DNA of 20,213 nt from Chitinispirillales bacterium (GTDB lineage: Bacteria > Fibrobacterota > Chitinivibrionia > Chitinivibrionales > Chitinivibrionaceae). Position 1 is the stretch's first letter. The number at the start of each line of letters is the position of its first letter. The notes beneath the pieces were generated by a model. It did no database searches. It saw only the letters and a program-made list of their open reading frames with translations, and was not told where the DNA came from. The position numbers and the translations under genes were made by a program. The DNA lies in assembly GCA_031254455.1 (NCBI GenBank), contig JAIRUI010000038.1:1-20213 (forward strand), given 5' to 3'. Positions 1 through 8,828 of the stretch are shown here, in pieces.

Positions 1-749
1 ACCATCTTATAGATATAATTGAGCCCGACGAAGAATATTCTGCGGCGCGGTGGGTTGAAGATTGCAGAAAATCAATTGAAACCGTAAGAAAGAAAAATAA
101 AAGACCGATAATTTGCGGCGGTACGTTTTTTTATATGAACGCAATGAGGTTCGGGTTTGACGTTTCGTCTCCGCAAAACGTCGAACTTCGCAGCGAATTT
201 ATGAAATACCGCGATAATAACGGCAACGAAGAATTGTATAAAATTTTGTTTGAAAAAAATCCTCGGAGAGCGGTGGAATTGCATCCCAACGACACGTATA
301 GGGTTATTAGGGCTTTACAGATCGCAAACGATAATCCTTCGATATTGAAAAAAACGGAAAACGAGAAATTTTTGGTATTTGTTTTGTTATGCGAGAGAAA
401 AAATTTGTATGATAGAGTAAACGGGCGCGTCGATTTAATGATTAAAAACGGACTTTTTGAGGAATATAAATCGATTTGCGAAAAATACCCCGGCAAAAAC
501 GTACCCGGAAGAAACTGCGTAGGTTATCGTGAATTTGACGATTATTGCGCCGGAAAAGAAACGTTTTTGAATTGTGTGGATAAAATCAAACAACATTCGC
601 GAAATTTCGCCAAACGCCAAATAACCTGGATAAAAAACAAAGAGAAGGAAAGTTTTCTTATCGACGTCGAAAATCAGCGCTGGGATGCGCAAAGTATTGC
701 GCAGACGATTGCCGGATTATATTTTAGTTTGATGGAGGAATCGAAATGA
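1..749 (+). CDS. miaA: tRNA dimethylallyltransferase MiaA, 3' part (5' end outside window)
   Basis: Partial gene, read in frame from base 3; 248 codons are visible and the N-terminal P-loop lies upstream of the window. MiaA transfers the dimethylallyl group to the N6 atom of A37 in tRNAs that read UNN codons, in the cytoplasm. Family hallmarks seen: HLIDIIEPDEEYSAARW at the left edge, then the CGGTFFYMNAM block (usual GGTGLY region), CVGYREF (usual GYKE) and, near the end, AKRQITWIKN, the typical AKRQxTW motif. The stop overlaps the start of the next gene as ATGA, so the two are probably translated in series. The family match is clear; only the start is missing. The first in-frame ATG visible is internal and is not the start. 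Confidence 0.95.
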   Translation, partial: HLIDIIEPDEEYSAARWVEDCRKSIETVRKKNKRPIICGGTFFYMNAMRFGFDVSSPQNVELRSEFMKYRDNNGNEELYKILFEKNPRRAVELHPNDTYRVIRALQIANDNPSILKKTENEKFLVFVLLCERKNLYDRVNGRVDLMIKNGLFEEYKSICEKYPGKNVPGRNCVGYREFDDYCAGKETFLNCVDKIKQHSRNFAKRQITWIKNKEKESFLIDVENQRWDAQSIAQTIAGLYFSLMEESK

Positions 750-2206
750 AAAAAACTTCGGCTCTTATTTTTACGGTGATTTGTATTTTGACCGTATTTT
801 CCTGCGTTAACGAAAAATCGCGTAAACAATTAGTCGTTATTGTAAATTCCGTTCCGGCGCGGCAAAGATATTTATACGACGAAGTATTCCCTAAATTTGA
901 AAAATTATACAAATGTAAAATAATTTTGAAGAGTTATGAAAGTAACGAAGAATTAAAAGATTTACTTTCTCAAGACAGTATTATTTCGAGTACGGCGCTT
1001 GTTTCCGTTCCTCTTGAAATTATGCGAGATTTGGCTTTATCCGGTAAGATTGCGCCGTTATCCGATATTGTCGCTTCTCATGTCCTGCTCTTTGACGCGG
1101 CGTCGTACAATGAAAGATTCTCAGACATAGGAAAAGTAAAGGGCGTCTATTATTATTATCCGAATCAAATTGAAGTTCCGATTTTATTTTATGTTAAATC
1201 GAAAGTCGCCGCCGCTATAGAAAAATACGCAGATTATGAGGAGGAAATAAACGCCGTATTGAAAATTATGAACGGCTTTGGGCTTCCCTGCGGCTATACC
1301 GTTAATGAAAACCCAAATGAGTGGGATATGTATGATATTTTTGTCATAGGATATATCTGGATGAAAGAAAGATACAAAAACGAAGAGGAAAAAACCGGAC
1401 GTATTCTTTTGCAGGACGCAAAACGATATTACGGGATGAACATGCTTTTTTATAACGCTTTCGCTCTTGGTGCAAAATGGGAAAATATTGAAAAAATGTC
1501 GGGCGACGCGGTTGAGGAGGTGTTTTTGTGGGAAATGGTCTTCGGTAAATACTCAATATTTAATCCGCTTTCGTATAAAAAAGAAGTTTTGCCCGCAGAC
1601 ATCTACAATGCGTTTAGAAAAGGTGAAATTTTTATGGCGTATTTTTCTCAGAACGACTGCTTTAATATTATGGAAGGCACGGACGAATCGAATATGAGAC
1701 CTTATATTTCCGACGCGAGCGACGTCGGAATCGCGCTTGTTCCTTTAATTGTGCCGTTTACTTTAGACGAGTACGGAGATTTGGCTTTTGAGGGCGCAAG
1801 AATAAGTGCGCTTAAAGGCTATTACTGGGGGATACCTAGTGACGCTAAAGAAAAAGAATTGGCGTATATTCTTTTACAATATCTTAATAATCGCAGTCAG
1901 ATAACCAAAGACGCGGTTCGTTTCGGCGACATTCCCGTACGCGAGGACGTGCTTATGAATCTGCAAAATATTTATGAAGAAAAATGGCTTGGGGACGGTT
2001 ATACCGCCGCCGCGCTTCGTCAAACTATGAATTATTTTGACGCGAAATATTTACCTTTGAACGGAGGAAACGATTCGATAGTTTCCGATAATTATATTTA
2101 TATGCGCGATCTTATAAAAGATGTGTCGTATCAGCCGAACGAGATAAATAAAAATTCTGTTCGTTCGCTTATAAAACAAAATTATTCAAAGAAGGATGAA
2201 AAATAA
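746..2206 (+). CDS. extracellular solute-binding lipoprotein (ABC-type, family 1-like)
   Basis: 486 residues. Starts with a lipoprotein signal peptide (MKKTSALIF then a hydrophobic stretch) ending in a lipobox TVFSC, with the lipidated Cys at residue 20. The mature part begins with a beta strand, LVVIVNSVPA, and a helix of the type found in periplasmic binding-protein lobes. The C-terminal third has GYYWGIPSDAKEKELAYILLQ and the GDIPVREDV block, typical of sugar-binding SBP family 1/8 proteins. A GGAGG sits 7 nt before the ATG, which overlaps the miaA stop. It would catch a small solute, perhaps a sugar or oligosaccharide, at the membrane. No permease or ATPase gene is visible nearby, so the ligand is unknown and a role in sensing is equally possible. 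The family call is by motif pattern, not alignment. Confidence 0.8.
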   Translation: MKKTSALIFTVICILTVFSCVNEKSRKQLVVIVNSVPARQRYLYDEVFPKFEKLYKCKIILKSYESNEELKDLLSQDSIISSTALVSVPLEIMRDLALSGKIAPLSDIVASHVLLFDAASYNERFSDIGKVKGVYYYYPNQIEVPILFYVKSKVAAAIEKYADYEEEINAVLKIMNGFGLPCGYTVNENPNEWDMYDIFVIGYIWMKERYKNEEEKTGRILLQDAKRYYGMNMLFYNAFALGAKWENIEKMSGDAVEEVFLWEMVFGKYSIFNPLSYKKEVLPADIYNAFRKGEIFMAYFSQNDCFNIMEGTDESNMRPYISDASDVGIALVPLIVPFTLDEYGDLAFEGARISALKGYYWGIPSDAKEKELAYILLQYLNNRSQITKDAVRFGDIPVREDVLMNLQNIYEEKWLGDGYTAAALRQTMNYFDAKYLPLNGGNDSIVSDNYIYMRDLIKDVSYQPNEINKNSVRSLIKQNYSKKDEK

Positions 2207-2208
2207 AA

Positions 2209-2550
2209 TTGAAATTTACGAAAAATTGTTTTTTTGTTGTTATATTTATTATATTATTTACTTCTTGCGCCGTCAGGTTAAGTGAAAAAACTACGCGCGG
2301 TATGCTTGAAGTAATATTAAAAGACGATTTGGCGGTAATTATAGACGGAGTCGATACGACCGCCGTTTTGAAAAATCCGTATTATGAGTTTGTGAGGTAT
2401 GATAAATACGAAGAGGGGCAATATCAGTATCTTGCGGAGGTTTATTTTTATTTTTTGAAAGATATAAAACAGAAAATTGTCCGCAGGTATCGTTTTGATA
2501 AGGTGTATTTGAAATGGGAACGGTATTATAACAAATATGAATCGTATTAA
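2209..2550 (+). CDS. small lipoprotein of unknown function
   Basis: 113 residues, starting at TTG 2 nt after the solute-binding gene. This start gives a complete lipoprotein leader, MKFTKNCFF followed by a hydrophobic core and LFTSC, with the lipidated Cys at residue 20. An ATG at 2196 is out of frame and soon meets a stop. A GAAGGA lies about 12 nt upstream, a long spacing. The mature part is short, charged and rich in Tyr and Lys (NPYYEFVRYDKYEEG, YNKYESY at the end), with alternating beta-like segments. No family recognised. Its place between a binding-protein gene and two TPR genes, with overlapping ends, suggests the same envelope process. The lipoprotein nature is well supported; the function is not. 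Confidence 0.7.
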   Translation: MKFTKNCFFVVIFIILFTSCAVRLSEKTTRGMLEVILKDDLAVIIDGVDTTAVLKNPYYEFVRYDKYEEGQYQYLAEVYFYFLKDIKQKIVRRYRFDKVYLKWERYYNKYESY

Positions 2551-3418
2551 AAAAATGAAAAAGGCGTTTCGGTTCTTGTTTATTTCCGTCGCTGTGTACG
2601 CGCCGGTTTTATTCGCCGATATGCCGGACGCAAGAATAGTTCAAGACGGAAACAAGTGCGTAGATTTGGTATTTGCGGAAAAATTCGTTGAAGCGCAAAA
2701 TGTCGCAAGCGACGTGATAAGAAAGTATCCGGACAGTCCGGCGGGGTACTTTTTAAGAGCGGCTATTTATCATTACCAAATGCTTTACCTGAGAAAAAAC
2801 ATTTACGAAAAACAACTTTATGAGGCATGTAGCAAAGGGACTTCTATCGGCGAGCAGAACAAAGGTAAAAACGCCTGGAACGATTTTTTTCTTGCGGCGG
2901 TAATGGGTGTGCAAGGGAATTTTGAGAGGGTTAACGGACGATTGGTATCTTCGTTAAAACTTGCTTGGCGGTCGATGGAAATCTTTCGAGAATTGAACGA
3001 AAACGATGTCGGCGATATTTTGTACGGGACGGGCGTATATGACTATTGGGTAGGCGCGAACGCCAGATTGCTTTGGTGGATGCCGAACGTTAGAGATAAT
3101 CGTCCTCGTGCGCTTTCAAACCTTGAAACGATAAGAGTAAGCGGAGTTTTTACAAAACTTATAGTAAATTACGATCTTATGGAGATGTATCTCAACGAAA
3201 AAAAATATCAGAAAGTAATAGACATAGCGAACGGCGTATTAGAAAAATATCCTACGAATTCAATCGCTTTATGGGCGCTTTACGAGGCGTATAATTCTCT
3301 TAAAAAAGAAAGCGAAAAAACAGCGGTCGCCGTGAAAATCTCCATGAAAATACAGGGGGAAAAAGATAACGCCGAACAACTCAAATATTATGAGAAGAAA
3401 ATGAGAAGAAATTCGTGA
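2537..3418 (+). CDS. exported TPR-like repeat protein, first of two tandem paralogues
   Basis: 293 residues from the ATG at 2537, which overlaps the previous gene by 14 nt. An in-frame ATG at 2555 would give a more compact signal peptide (MKKAFRFLFISVAVYAPVLFA); neither start has a good Shine-Dalgarno. The mature protein looks all-helical, with TPR-like pairs: FVEAQNVASDVIRKYPDSPAGY near the start and YQKVIDIANGVLEKYPTNSIALW near the end. Between them is a distinctive segment, GVYDYWVGANARLLWWMPN followed by RALSNLE. The same order of elements appears in the next gene (GFYNYAQAELRRRLGVLFW then GIAALE). It is probably a periplasmic scaffold for the operon's lipoproteins. The TPR call rests on repeat pattern; specific function unknown. 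Confidence 0.7.
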   Translation: MNRIKKMKKAFRFLFISVAVYAPVLFADMPDARIVQDGNKCVDLVFAEKFVEAQNVASDVIRKYPDSPAGYFLRAAIYHYQMLYLRKNIYEKQLYEACSKGTSIGEQNKGKNAWNDFFLAAVMGVQGNFERVNGRLVSSLKLAWRSMEIFRELNENDVGDILYGTGVYDYWVGANARLLWWMPNVRDNRPRALSNLETIRVSGVFTKLIVNYDLMEMYLNEKKYQKVIDIANGVLEKYPTNSIALWALYEAYNSLKKESEKTAVAVKISMKIQGEKDNAEQLKYYEKKMRRNS

Positions 3419-4407
3419 CAAAAATTAAAATTATCGTAATTGTCACGGCGGTTTATACGGCGCTTTGGGCGCAAAATTATAAAATCGACAACGAAATTAA
3501 CTCAATTGCGATTGAATTAAACGATCTTTTGGTAAACTGTAAATTTGACAAAGCGTACGAATTATCCGACGAACTGTTGAGAAAGAATCCCGATCAACCG
3601 CTTTTTTATTATCTCTCACTCGCTTCCATAGGACTGAAAGCGCTTGATTTTGACGAAATTGTCGATAAAGAAAAATTTAATAAAATTTACGAACAGGGTA
3701 TGGAAAAAGTAAATTTAATGCTTAAAAGCGAAGCGGATAACTGCGATTTACTTATGATAAAAGGTTTTTTGATGTCAACTAACGCTTCGTTTATGCTCAT
3801 CGGCGGGAAATACGCTTCAGGTATAAACGCGGGAAGCAAGTCTCTTGACGTTCTCAGAGCCGCTAATTCCTGCGACGGCGAAAATTACGACGTAGAATAT
3901 TATCTTGGGTTTTATAATTACGCGCAGGCGGAATTAAGAAGGCGATTAGGGGTGCTTTTTTGGCTACCCAAAAATTCCGAAAATGGAATCGCCGCTCTAG
4001 AAAAGTGCGTAAAGTCCGCAAAATTTATGAACAGAGCCGCCGAAATGGTGTTGGCGGACGTGTTTGTGCGCGAAGGAAAATTGGAAAAAACAAACGAAAT
4101 ATTGCCCGGACTTCTTAAAAAATATCCGGAAAGCAGATTTTTGCTTTGGACGAAAATGCGCTATGAATTTGCCGCAAAAGACGATTTCTCGGCGATAAAT
4201 ACGGCGGTTTTTATATCAAAATCATACCTTCGAGACGGCGCGTTTCATAACGCGGTTATGGTTTTGGAGGAAGCGAGAAAAATGTCCGGAATGCGTAAAT
4301 TCCCCAAAGAAATTCGAAATGAAATTTCAGAATCGCACAACGTTATTGACAAGAAAAATTTATCAAATTCTGACGCCAGAACGTTTAATTCGCTGACAAA
4401 AGAGTAA
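3415..4407 (+). CDS. exported TPR-like repeat protein, second paralogue
   Basis: 330 residues. The GTG start overlaps the preceding TGA as GTGA, with GAGAAG just upstream. The N-terminus MTKIKIIVIVTAVYTALWAQ is a signal peptide, probably cut after the Ala in LWAQ. Helical repeats follow, with TPR-like elements KFDKAYELSDELLRKNPDQP and KLEKTNEILPGLLKKYPESR. The central GFYNYAQAELRRRLGVLFW segment matches the corresponding segment of the preceding gene, so the two are diverged tandem duplicates. The last 40 or so residues are polar and look disordered. It is the last gene of the operon that begins with or before miaA. Likely periplasmic; partner unknown. Confidence 0.7.
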   Translation: MTKIKIIVIVTAVYTALWAQNYKIDNEINSIAIELNDLLVNCKFDKAYELSDELLRKNPDQPLFYYLSLASIGLKALDFDEIVDKEKFNKIYEQGMEKVNLMLKSEADNCDLLMIKGFLMSTNASFMLIGGKYASGINAGSKSLDVLRAANSCDGENYDVEYYLGFYNYAQAELRRRLGVLFWLPKNSENGIAALEKCVKSAKFMNRAAEMVLADVFVREGKLEKTNEILPGLLKKYPESRFLLWTKMRYEFAAKDDFSAINTAVFISKSYLRDGAFHNAVMVLEEARKMSGMRKFPKEIRNEISESHNVIDKKNLSNSDARTFNSLTKE

Positions 4408-4512
4408 ATTTTCTCGAAAAACGGGAAAAACTAAGTTTTTTGTTATATATTTTATTATGTACCGTAATGCGATTCTTTCTTTCAAACGAAAAACGATAAA
4501 AGGATGGTTCTT

Positions 4513-7500
4513 ATGAAAAAATTATTTGAAAATAAGGCCGGTTATTCATTGGTGGAAGTTATTGTGGCGATGGTCGGCTTGTCGCTGGTCGTTTTACTGT
4601 TGACCTCGGTTATAACGACTTCCATAAGGACGCAGTCGGCGGCTCGAGAAGCGGATTTCGCGCTTATGGCGGCAAAGGCGAAAATGAACGAATTGACTTC
4701 TCAAGAAGGAATCTTAGTCGAGAGAAATTCAAGCGGTCAGGATCAGTTCGCCGCGCCTAACAGCAGTATATACGTCAGATATTGGGAAGTAGGCGATGGT
4801 AGTCCCATACCGTTAAAAGTCAGAGCGTGGCTTGGAGGAAATTCGGCGCCGAGAGATACGGTTACGATTTTCGGTTATCTTGATCCCGATAACTTGTGCG
4901 ACGAAAACACCCCGGCTCCCAATCGGCTTGTCATAATAGACAGAGGCGCCGACACCGTTATTACGCCGAGCGGTACAAACACGATAAATATTTTCGTTTA
5001 TATCGACGAAGACGCGGTAAGCGTTCCTGCAATGGATTTATGTAAGATAGAAGCCGCATTCGGCGAAGAAAATCTTATAAAACGTTTTATTATTTCGGGG
5101 GCGGACGCGGATAAAATCGACATCTTAGCAGGGAAGATAAAACTGACGGAAGAATTGACGATATTTTCGCCTTCTGCGGGCGAAGTAATTACTTTTAACG
5201 TCGAAGGGGAAAATTGTAAAGAAGAAACGGGAAATTCGCAAATTGTCATAGTCGTTAAGTTTGTAGAAAATTCCGGCGCACCAGAAATTAACTTTACTCA
5301 GATATCTCCTTTTTTTGAATACAGGGTTCCAGGTTTGTCAAGCGTTACTCCTTGGGGCGGCGGCGATAAAGTCGGCGATATAAGCCCTTATTCCGGAAAT
5401 TTTAACAACGCTCACCTGTCGGTCGAACCTTCCGATACGTTTTTAATAGCCGGCAACGAAGTTTTTTTCAAAACCGGCGTCACTCCTGTCGTCGATTACA
5501 ACCTTCGGAGAGATTATACCCTTAAATTTTCTGCGACTAAAAACGGAGATACTAGACCAGGCGGCGGAAGTATAAGTATTACGGAGGTTAATAAAGCGCC
5601 TACGGGCGTCGATATGAACGCGTATCCTTCCGCTTATACGGCGACGGCGGGGAAGCAGGGGAAAATTACCGCAGAAGTCGATGTGGAAAATACTCCTTTG
5701 GGAAGAATCGTAGTCAGCGATCCCAACGTTAAAGACGCGTTTAGGTTCAGTCGGCTCGAATTTGTCGGCGGCGATATTTCGTATTTCAAACTGTCGGCGG
5801 CGACTGACGGGTTTATGGAAGCAAGCGCGACGGCGTTTCTTTTTACGGATTCCGCAAGGCTTGTCCTATCCAAAGACATTCCTGCGGACAAAGCCGATTC
5901 GGATTTGTCGATAAAAGTCAGAGTTGAAAACGTGGAAGAACTTCAAGACGGCAACGGCGGCGCGGCGGTGGAAAATACTTTCGTTTTTGAAGTGGTCGAA
6001 GAAATGACCGGGTATAATTGCGATACGCTTGACGCCTGGTCTACAGGTTCCCAATACAACGAAAATTATCCGCTGGGGCGTTTTTTAAAGTATAACAATA
6101 ATGTGTACAAGGTTCTTAAAGTCGGCGGCGAATATGATGAGGGTAATCGCTATACCCTTGATAGGTTATCAGATCCTCAGTGGTATGAAAATTTAGGAGT
6201 GTGCGGTTTAGCCGCAAAAAATAAAAATCCGTCGGATATAACTCTTTCGCTCTCTTCCTCTGTGTTGCCGAAATACAAAGACGATAGAATAGGAACGCTT
6301 GGCGTCGTGGACTTTGAAACCCAGGCGGCAAGTACATATACGTATTCTTTAGTCGCCGGAACCGGCGGCGACGATAACGCAAAATTCAAATTGACTGAAG
6401 TAAATAATATTTGGTATCTTGACGTTTCGGCGGATGCGATTTGGGGCGGCGGAACCGATAATACCGAGCCTGTCACCTTAAAGATAAGAGTGAGAGTCGA
6501 TGACAGTATGGCGCAGACGGGTATCGTAAAAGAGAAAGAATTTTTGATAGATTTCGGTAAGGGCAATAGAACGCCAAGCCTCGTATATCTTAACCAAACG
6601 CTTACTAAGGGAATAATAGATGTCGCTTCGTCGGATATGACTGTCGGGACTTTAAGATGCAGCGATTACGAAATTCAAGCGTTATCGACTTACTCGTACG
6701 CTATCGCAGGAGGAGCCGACGCGGCTAACTTTAAAGTGGTGAACGACAGCGTTTTGACGCTAAAACAGGGGTCTCCGTTTACATCGCCCGGTTATAAAAT
6801 CAACGTTAAGGTTACGGACGCAAGTTCCACCGAGTCGGATAAAACTCGTACGGACGAGATTAGTCTAAACGTTACGTTCGCCGATTGCCCGACGCTTACT
6901 TTTACCCCTCTTATAGACGGGAATTCGAGTAAATCGGTTATTGAAACCGATACGTACGCAGGTCGATTGAGCGGCGCGTCGGTCGCCGGCGGGCTTCTAA
7001 CGCCGAAATACGCTTTAGGCGATACTCCGCCTGCGGGATTCAGTGTAAATCCGGACGGAACAGTGTATATGAGTTCGGTCGCTCCGTCAACGATTCCGTA
7101 TCATTTGCCGGTAAAAGCGTTTATCGCTTGTCCGGACGGAACCGTATCGACGCAAACAGGAAGCGTCGCGATAAATGTCGGGAATGCGCCATGCGATATA
7201 AGCGGAACTCCTACGCAAACAAGCTTTAAAATAAATAAAGGCGCTACAGTAGTCGGAACTATCGGCGGAATTACCGGACCTTCTTCGCTTTCCTATACGC
7301 TTACGCAGATGTCCGGACCTACAAGCGGCGCGCTTAGTATAAATAATCCTTCCAACGGTAATATTTCAATAATCTCTTCCGCAAATCCCGGAACGTATGT
7401 TTTTACCGTCAGAGTCGAATCTAAGCCTACGGTTAACACTTCTTGTTATAAAGATTTTACCGGTTTGACGGTCGAAGTTTTAACCTGCGGTCTTTCCGGA

Positions 7501-8805
7501 GGAATTAACGCTTCGCAGTCGTTTACGATAGACAATAGCAGTGCGCGGGATATAAGTGTTTCGCATAATGTGAAAGAGGCTACGGGGACGACGATTAATT
7601 GGAGAGTGACGAACGTCTCGCCAAGTATCTTGCCCAAAACAATTACAATATCGTCAAGCGACGCAAGCGTAGTCAAATTAAATGTTCCAAGTTTTATCCT
7701 TGATGGAACCTATACGGTAGATATTGAAGCGTACGCCTGTTCTCCTGAGGATAAAGCGTCCGGTTCTATTACGATTATAGTTCAACAAACCTGTGATTTC
7801 AGCGGTACGTTTTCGGCTGAAGCCGCTTCGGGAGCGTCTTATGATGCCGGCGCCAAAAAGTTTACGGTTTCTCAAGGTAAAACCGGGCATATAGGAACGT
7901 TAAAAGGACTTAGCGGCGGAGGTTTTAGATGGAATCAAGTGAGCGGGTCGCCTAATATTAAAGTCGGTGACGCCGACGGCAAGGTTTCCATACCTTCTTC
8001 TTTGTCTGTCGCAACTTATAACTTTTCCGTTCAGCCGAAAGCATGCGGCGATAATTTGACTTATGATAAGATAGATTTGTCGGTCGAGGTTAAAGTGGGG
8101 GGCGGCTGTGAGAGCGATCCGAATTACAAAGGTGAATGGGGTGTCGGCGTACATACGTATAATTGCAGTAATGGGGGGTGGAACTGTTATTGTACTGGCG
8201 ATATAGTTAAATTTAAAGGACTTTATTATAAATATACGGAGGGTGGAGATGCTCATGATGCATCCCACAATAGCGGAGGACCTTACAACCCGGAAAATAA
8301 TCCGTATGTTCGGTGGTCGGCGATTACTTGTGCAGGAGGAGGTGGCACGACGACATATAACGTTACGTTTGACTGCGGAAGCGGAGCGTCGAATTGTCCG
8401 GGCAATATTACGGGAACGACAAATTCGTCTTTGTCTAAGCCGTCTGATCCGACGAAATCCGGAAGTACGTTTGCGGGCTGGTCTTTAACTTCGGGCGGAA
8501 CTGTCGCTGTTTCGTTCCCGTACACGCTTACTCAGACGAATACTACGCTCTATGCGATTTGGATACCGGGAGGGTGTGGTACGAATGTCATTAATAATTC
8601 TTTTATAGGCGAGTCGGGTGAAACTTGTTCGACTATATCTACGGTTTGGAGCGGTGCTTCCGTTATTTATGAGGGTAATAAAAGAGTGAAATATGTTTGC
8701 GGGGGAACTACATATGTATTCAAGTCAAAAGGTTATCATACAAGCAATAGTACTACGCCCGACAACGACTCTATCAATTGGACTTGTTTGGGAACTTGTC
8801 CGTAG
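4513..8805 (+). CDS. giant prepilin-like surface protein with cadherin/Ig-like repeats, CBM-like modules and an InlB B-repeat
   Basis: 1430 residues from the ATG at 4513, which has AGGA 8 nt upstream; an in-frame ATG at 4504 lies inside that ribosome-binding site. MKKLFENKAG/YSLVE is a prepilin peptidase site, with Gly at -1 and Glu at +5, followed by a hydrophobic helix. Residues to about 110 look like a minor pilin (PilV type). Cadherin/Ig-like units follow. A cysteine-bounded module spans 503-564. Four repeats of about 100 residues each carry two Cys (792/873, 894/978, 992/1076, 1094/1178). A second module at 1199-1273 has the aromatic pattern of CBM5/12 (YCTGDIVKFKGLYYKY). An InlB B-repeat (Flg_new) at about 1282-1351 contains FAGWSLTSGGT and LYAIW. 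A third Cys-rich module closes the protein. Pilins are normally 120-250 residues, so this size is exceptional. Likely role: pilus- or pseudopilus-associated adhesion to a glycan surface. The leader is seen directly; the function is inferred. Confidence 0.8.
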   Translation: MKKLFENKAGYSLVEVIVAMVGLSLVVLLLTSVITTSIRTQSAAREADFALMAAKAKMNELTSQEGILVERNSSGQDQFAAPNSSIYVRYWEVGDGSPIPLKVRAWLGGNSAPRDTVTIFGYLDPDNLCDENTPAPNRLVIIDRGADTVITPSGTNTINIFVYIDEDAVSVPAMDLCKIEAAFGEENLIKRFIISGADADKIDILAGKIKLTEELTIFSPSAGEVITFNVEGENCKEETGNSQIVIVVKFVENSGAPEINFTQISPFFEYRVPGLSSVTPWGGGDKVGDISPYSGNFNNAHLSVEPSDTFLIAGNEVFFKTGVTPVVDYNLRRDYTLKFSATKNGDTRPGGGSISITEVNKAPTGVDMNAYPSAYTATAGKQGKITAEVDVENTPLGRIVVSDPNVKDAFRFSRLEFVGGDISYFKLSAATDGFMEASATAFLFTDSARLVLSKDIPADKADSDLSIKVRVENVEELQDGNGGAAVENTFVFEVVEEMTGYNCDTLDAWSTGSQYNENYPLGRFLKYNNNVYKVLKVGGEYDEGNRYTLDRLSDPQWYENLGVCGLAAKNKNPSDITLSLSSSVLPKYKDDRIGTLGVVDFETQAASTYTYSLVAGTGGDDNAKFKLTEVNNIWYLDVSADAIWGGGTDNTEPVTLKIRVRVDDSMAQTGIVKEKEFLIDFGKGNRTPSLVYLNQTLTKGIIDVASSDMTVGTLRCSDYEIQALSTYSYAIAGGADAANFKVVNDSVLTLKQGSPFTSPGYKINVKVTDASSTESDKTRTDEISLNVTFADCPTLTFTPLIDGNSSKSVIETDTYAGRLSGASVAGGLLTPKYALGDTPPAGFSVNPDGTVYMSSVAPSTIPYHLPVKAFIACPDGTVSTQTGSVAINVGNAPCDISGTPTQTSFKINKGATVVGTIGGITGPSSLSYTLTQMSGPTSGALSINNPSNGNISIISSANPGTYVFTVRVESKPTVNTSCYKDFTGLTVEVLTCGLSGGINASQSFTIDNSSARDISVSHNVKEATGTTINWRVTNVSPSILPKTITISSSDASVVKLNVPSFILDGTYTVDIEAYACSPEDKASGSITIIVQQTCDFSGTFSAEAASGASYDAGAKKFTVSQGKTGHIGTLKGLSGGGFRWNQVSGSPNIKVGDADGKVSIPSSLSVATYNFSVQPKACGDNLTYDKIDLSVEVKVGGGCESDPNYKGEWGVGVHTYNCSNGGWNCYCTGDIVKFKGLYYKYTEGGDAHDASHNSGGPYNPENNPYVRWSAITCAGGGGTTTYNVTFDCGSGASNCPGNITGTTNSSLSKPSDPTKSGSTFAGWSLTSGGTVAVSFPYTLTQTNTTLYAIWIPGGCGTNVINNSFIGESGETCSTISTVWSGASVIYEGNKRVKYVCGGTTYVFKSKGYHTSNSTTPDNDSINWTCLGTCP

Positions 8806-8828
8806 TTAAGTGTTTTGGGGTTTGTTTT

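Noticed and set aside
8243..8488. 81-codon plus-strand ORF in another frame inside the giant prepilin gene
   Set aside because: The prepilin frame has clear module motifs here (CBM-like and InlB B-repeat). The alternative is Arg-rich and has no ribosome-binding site.
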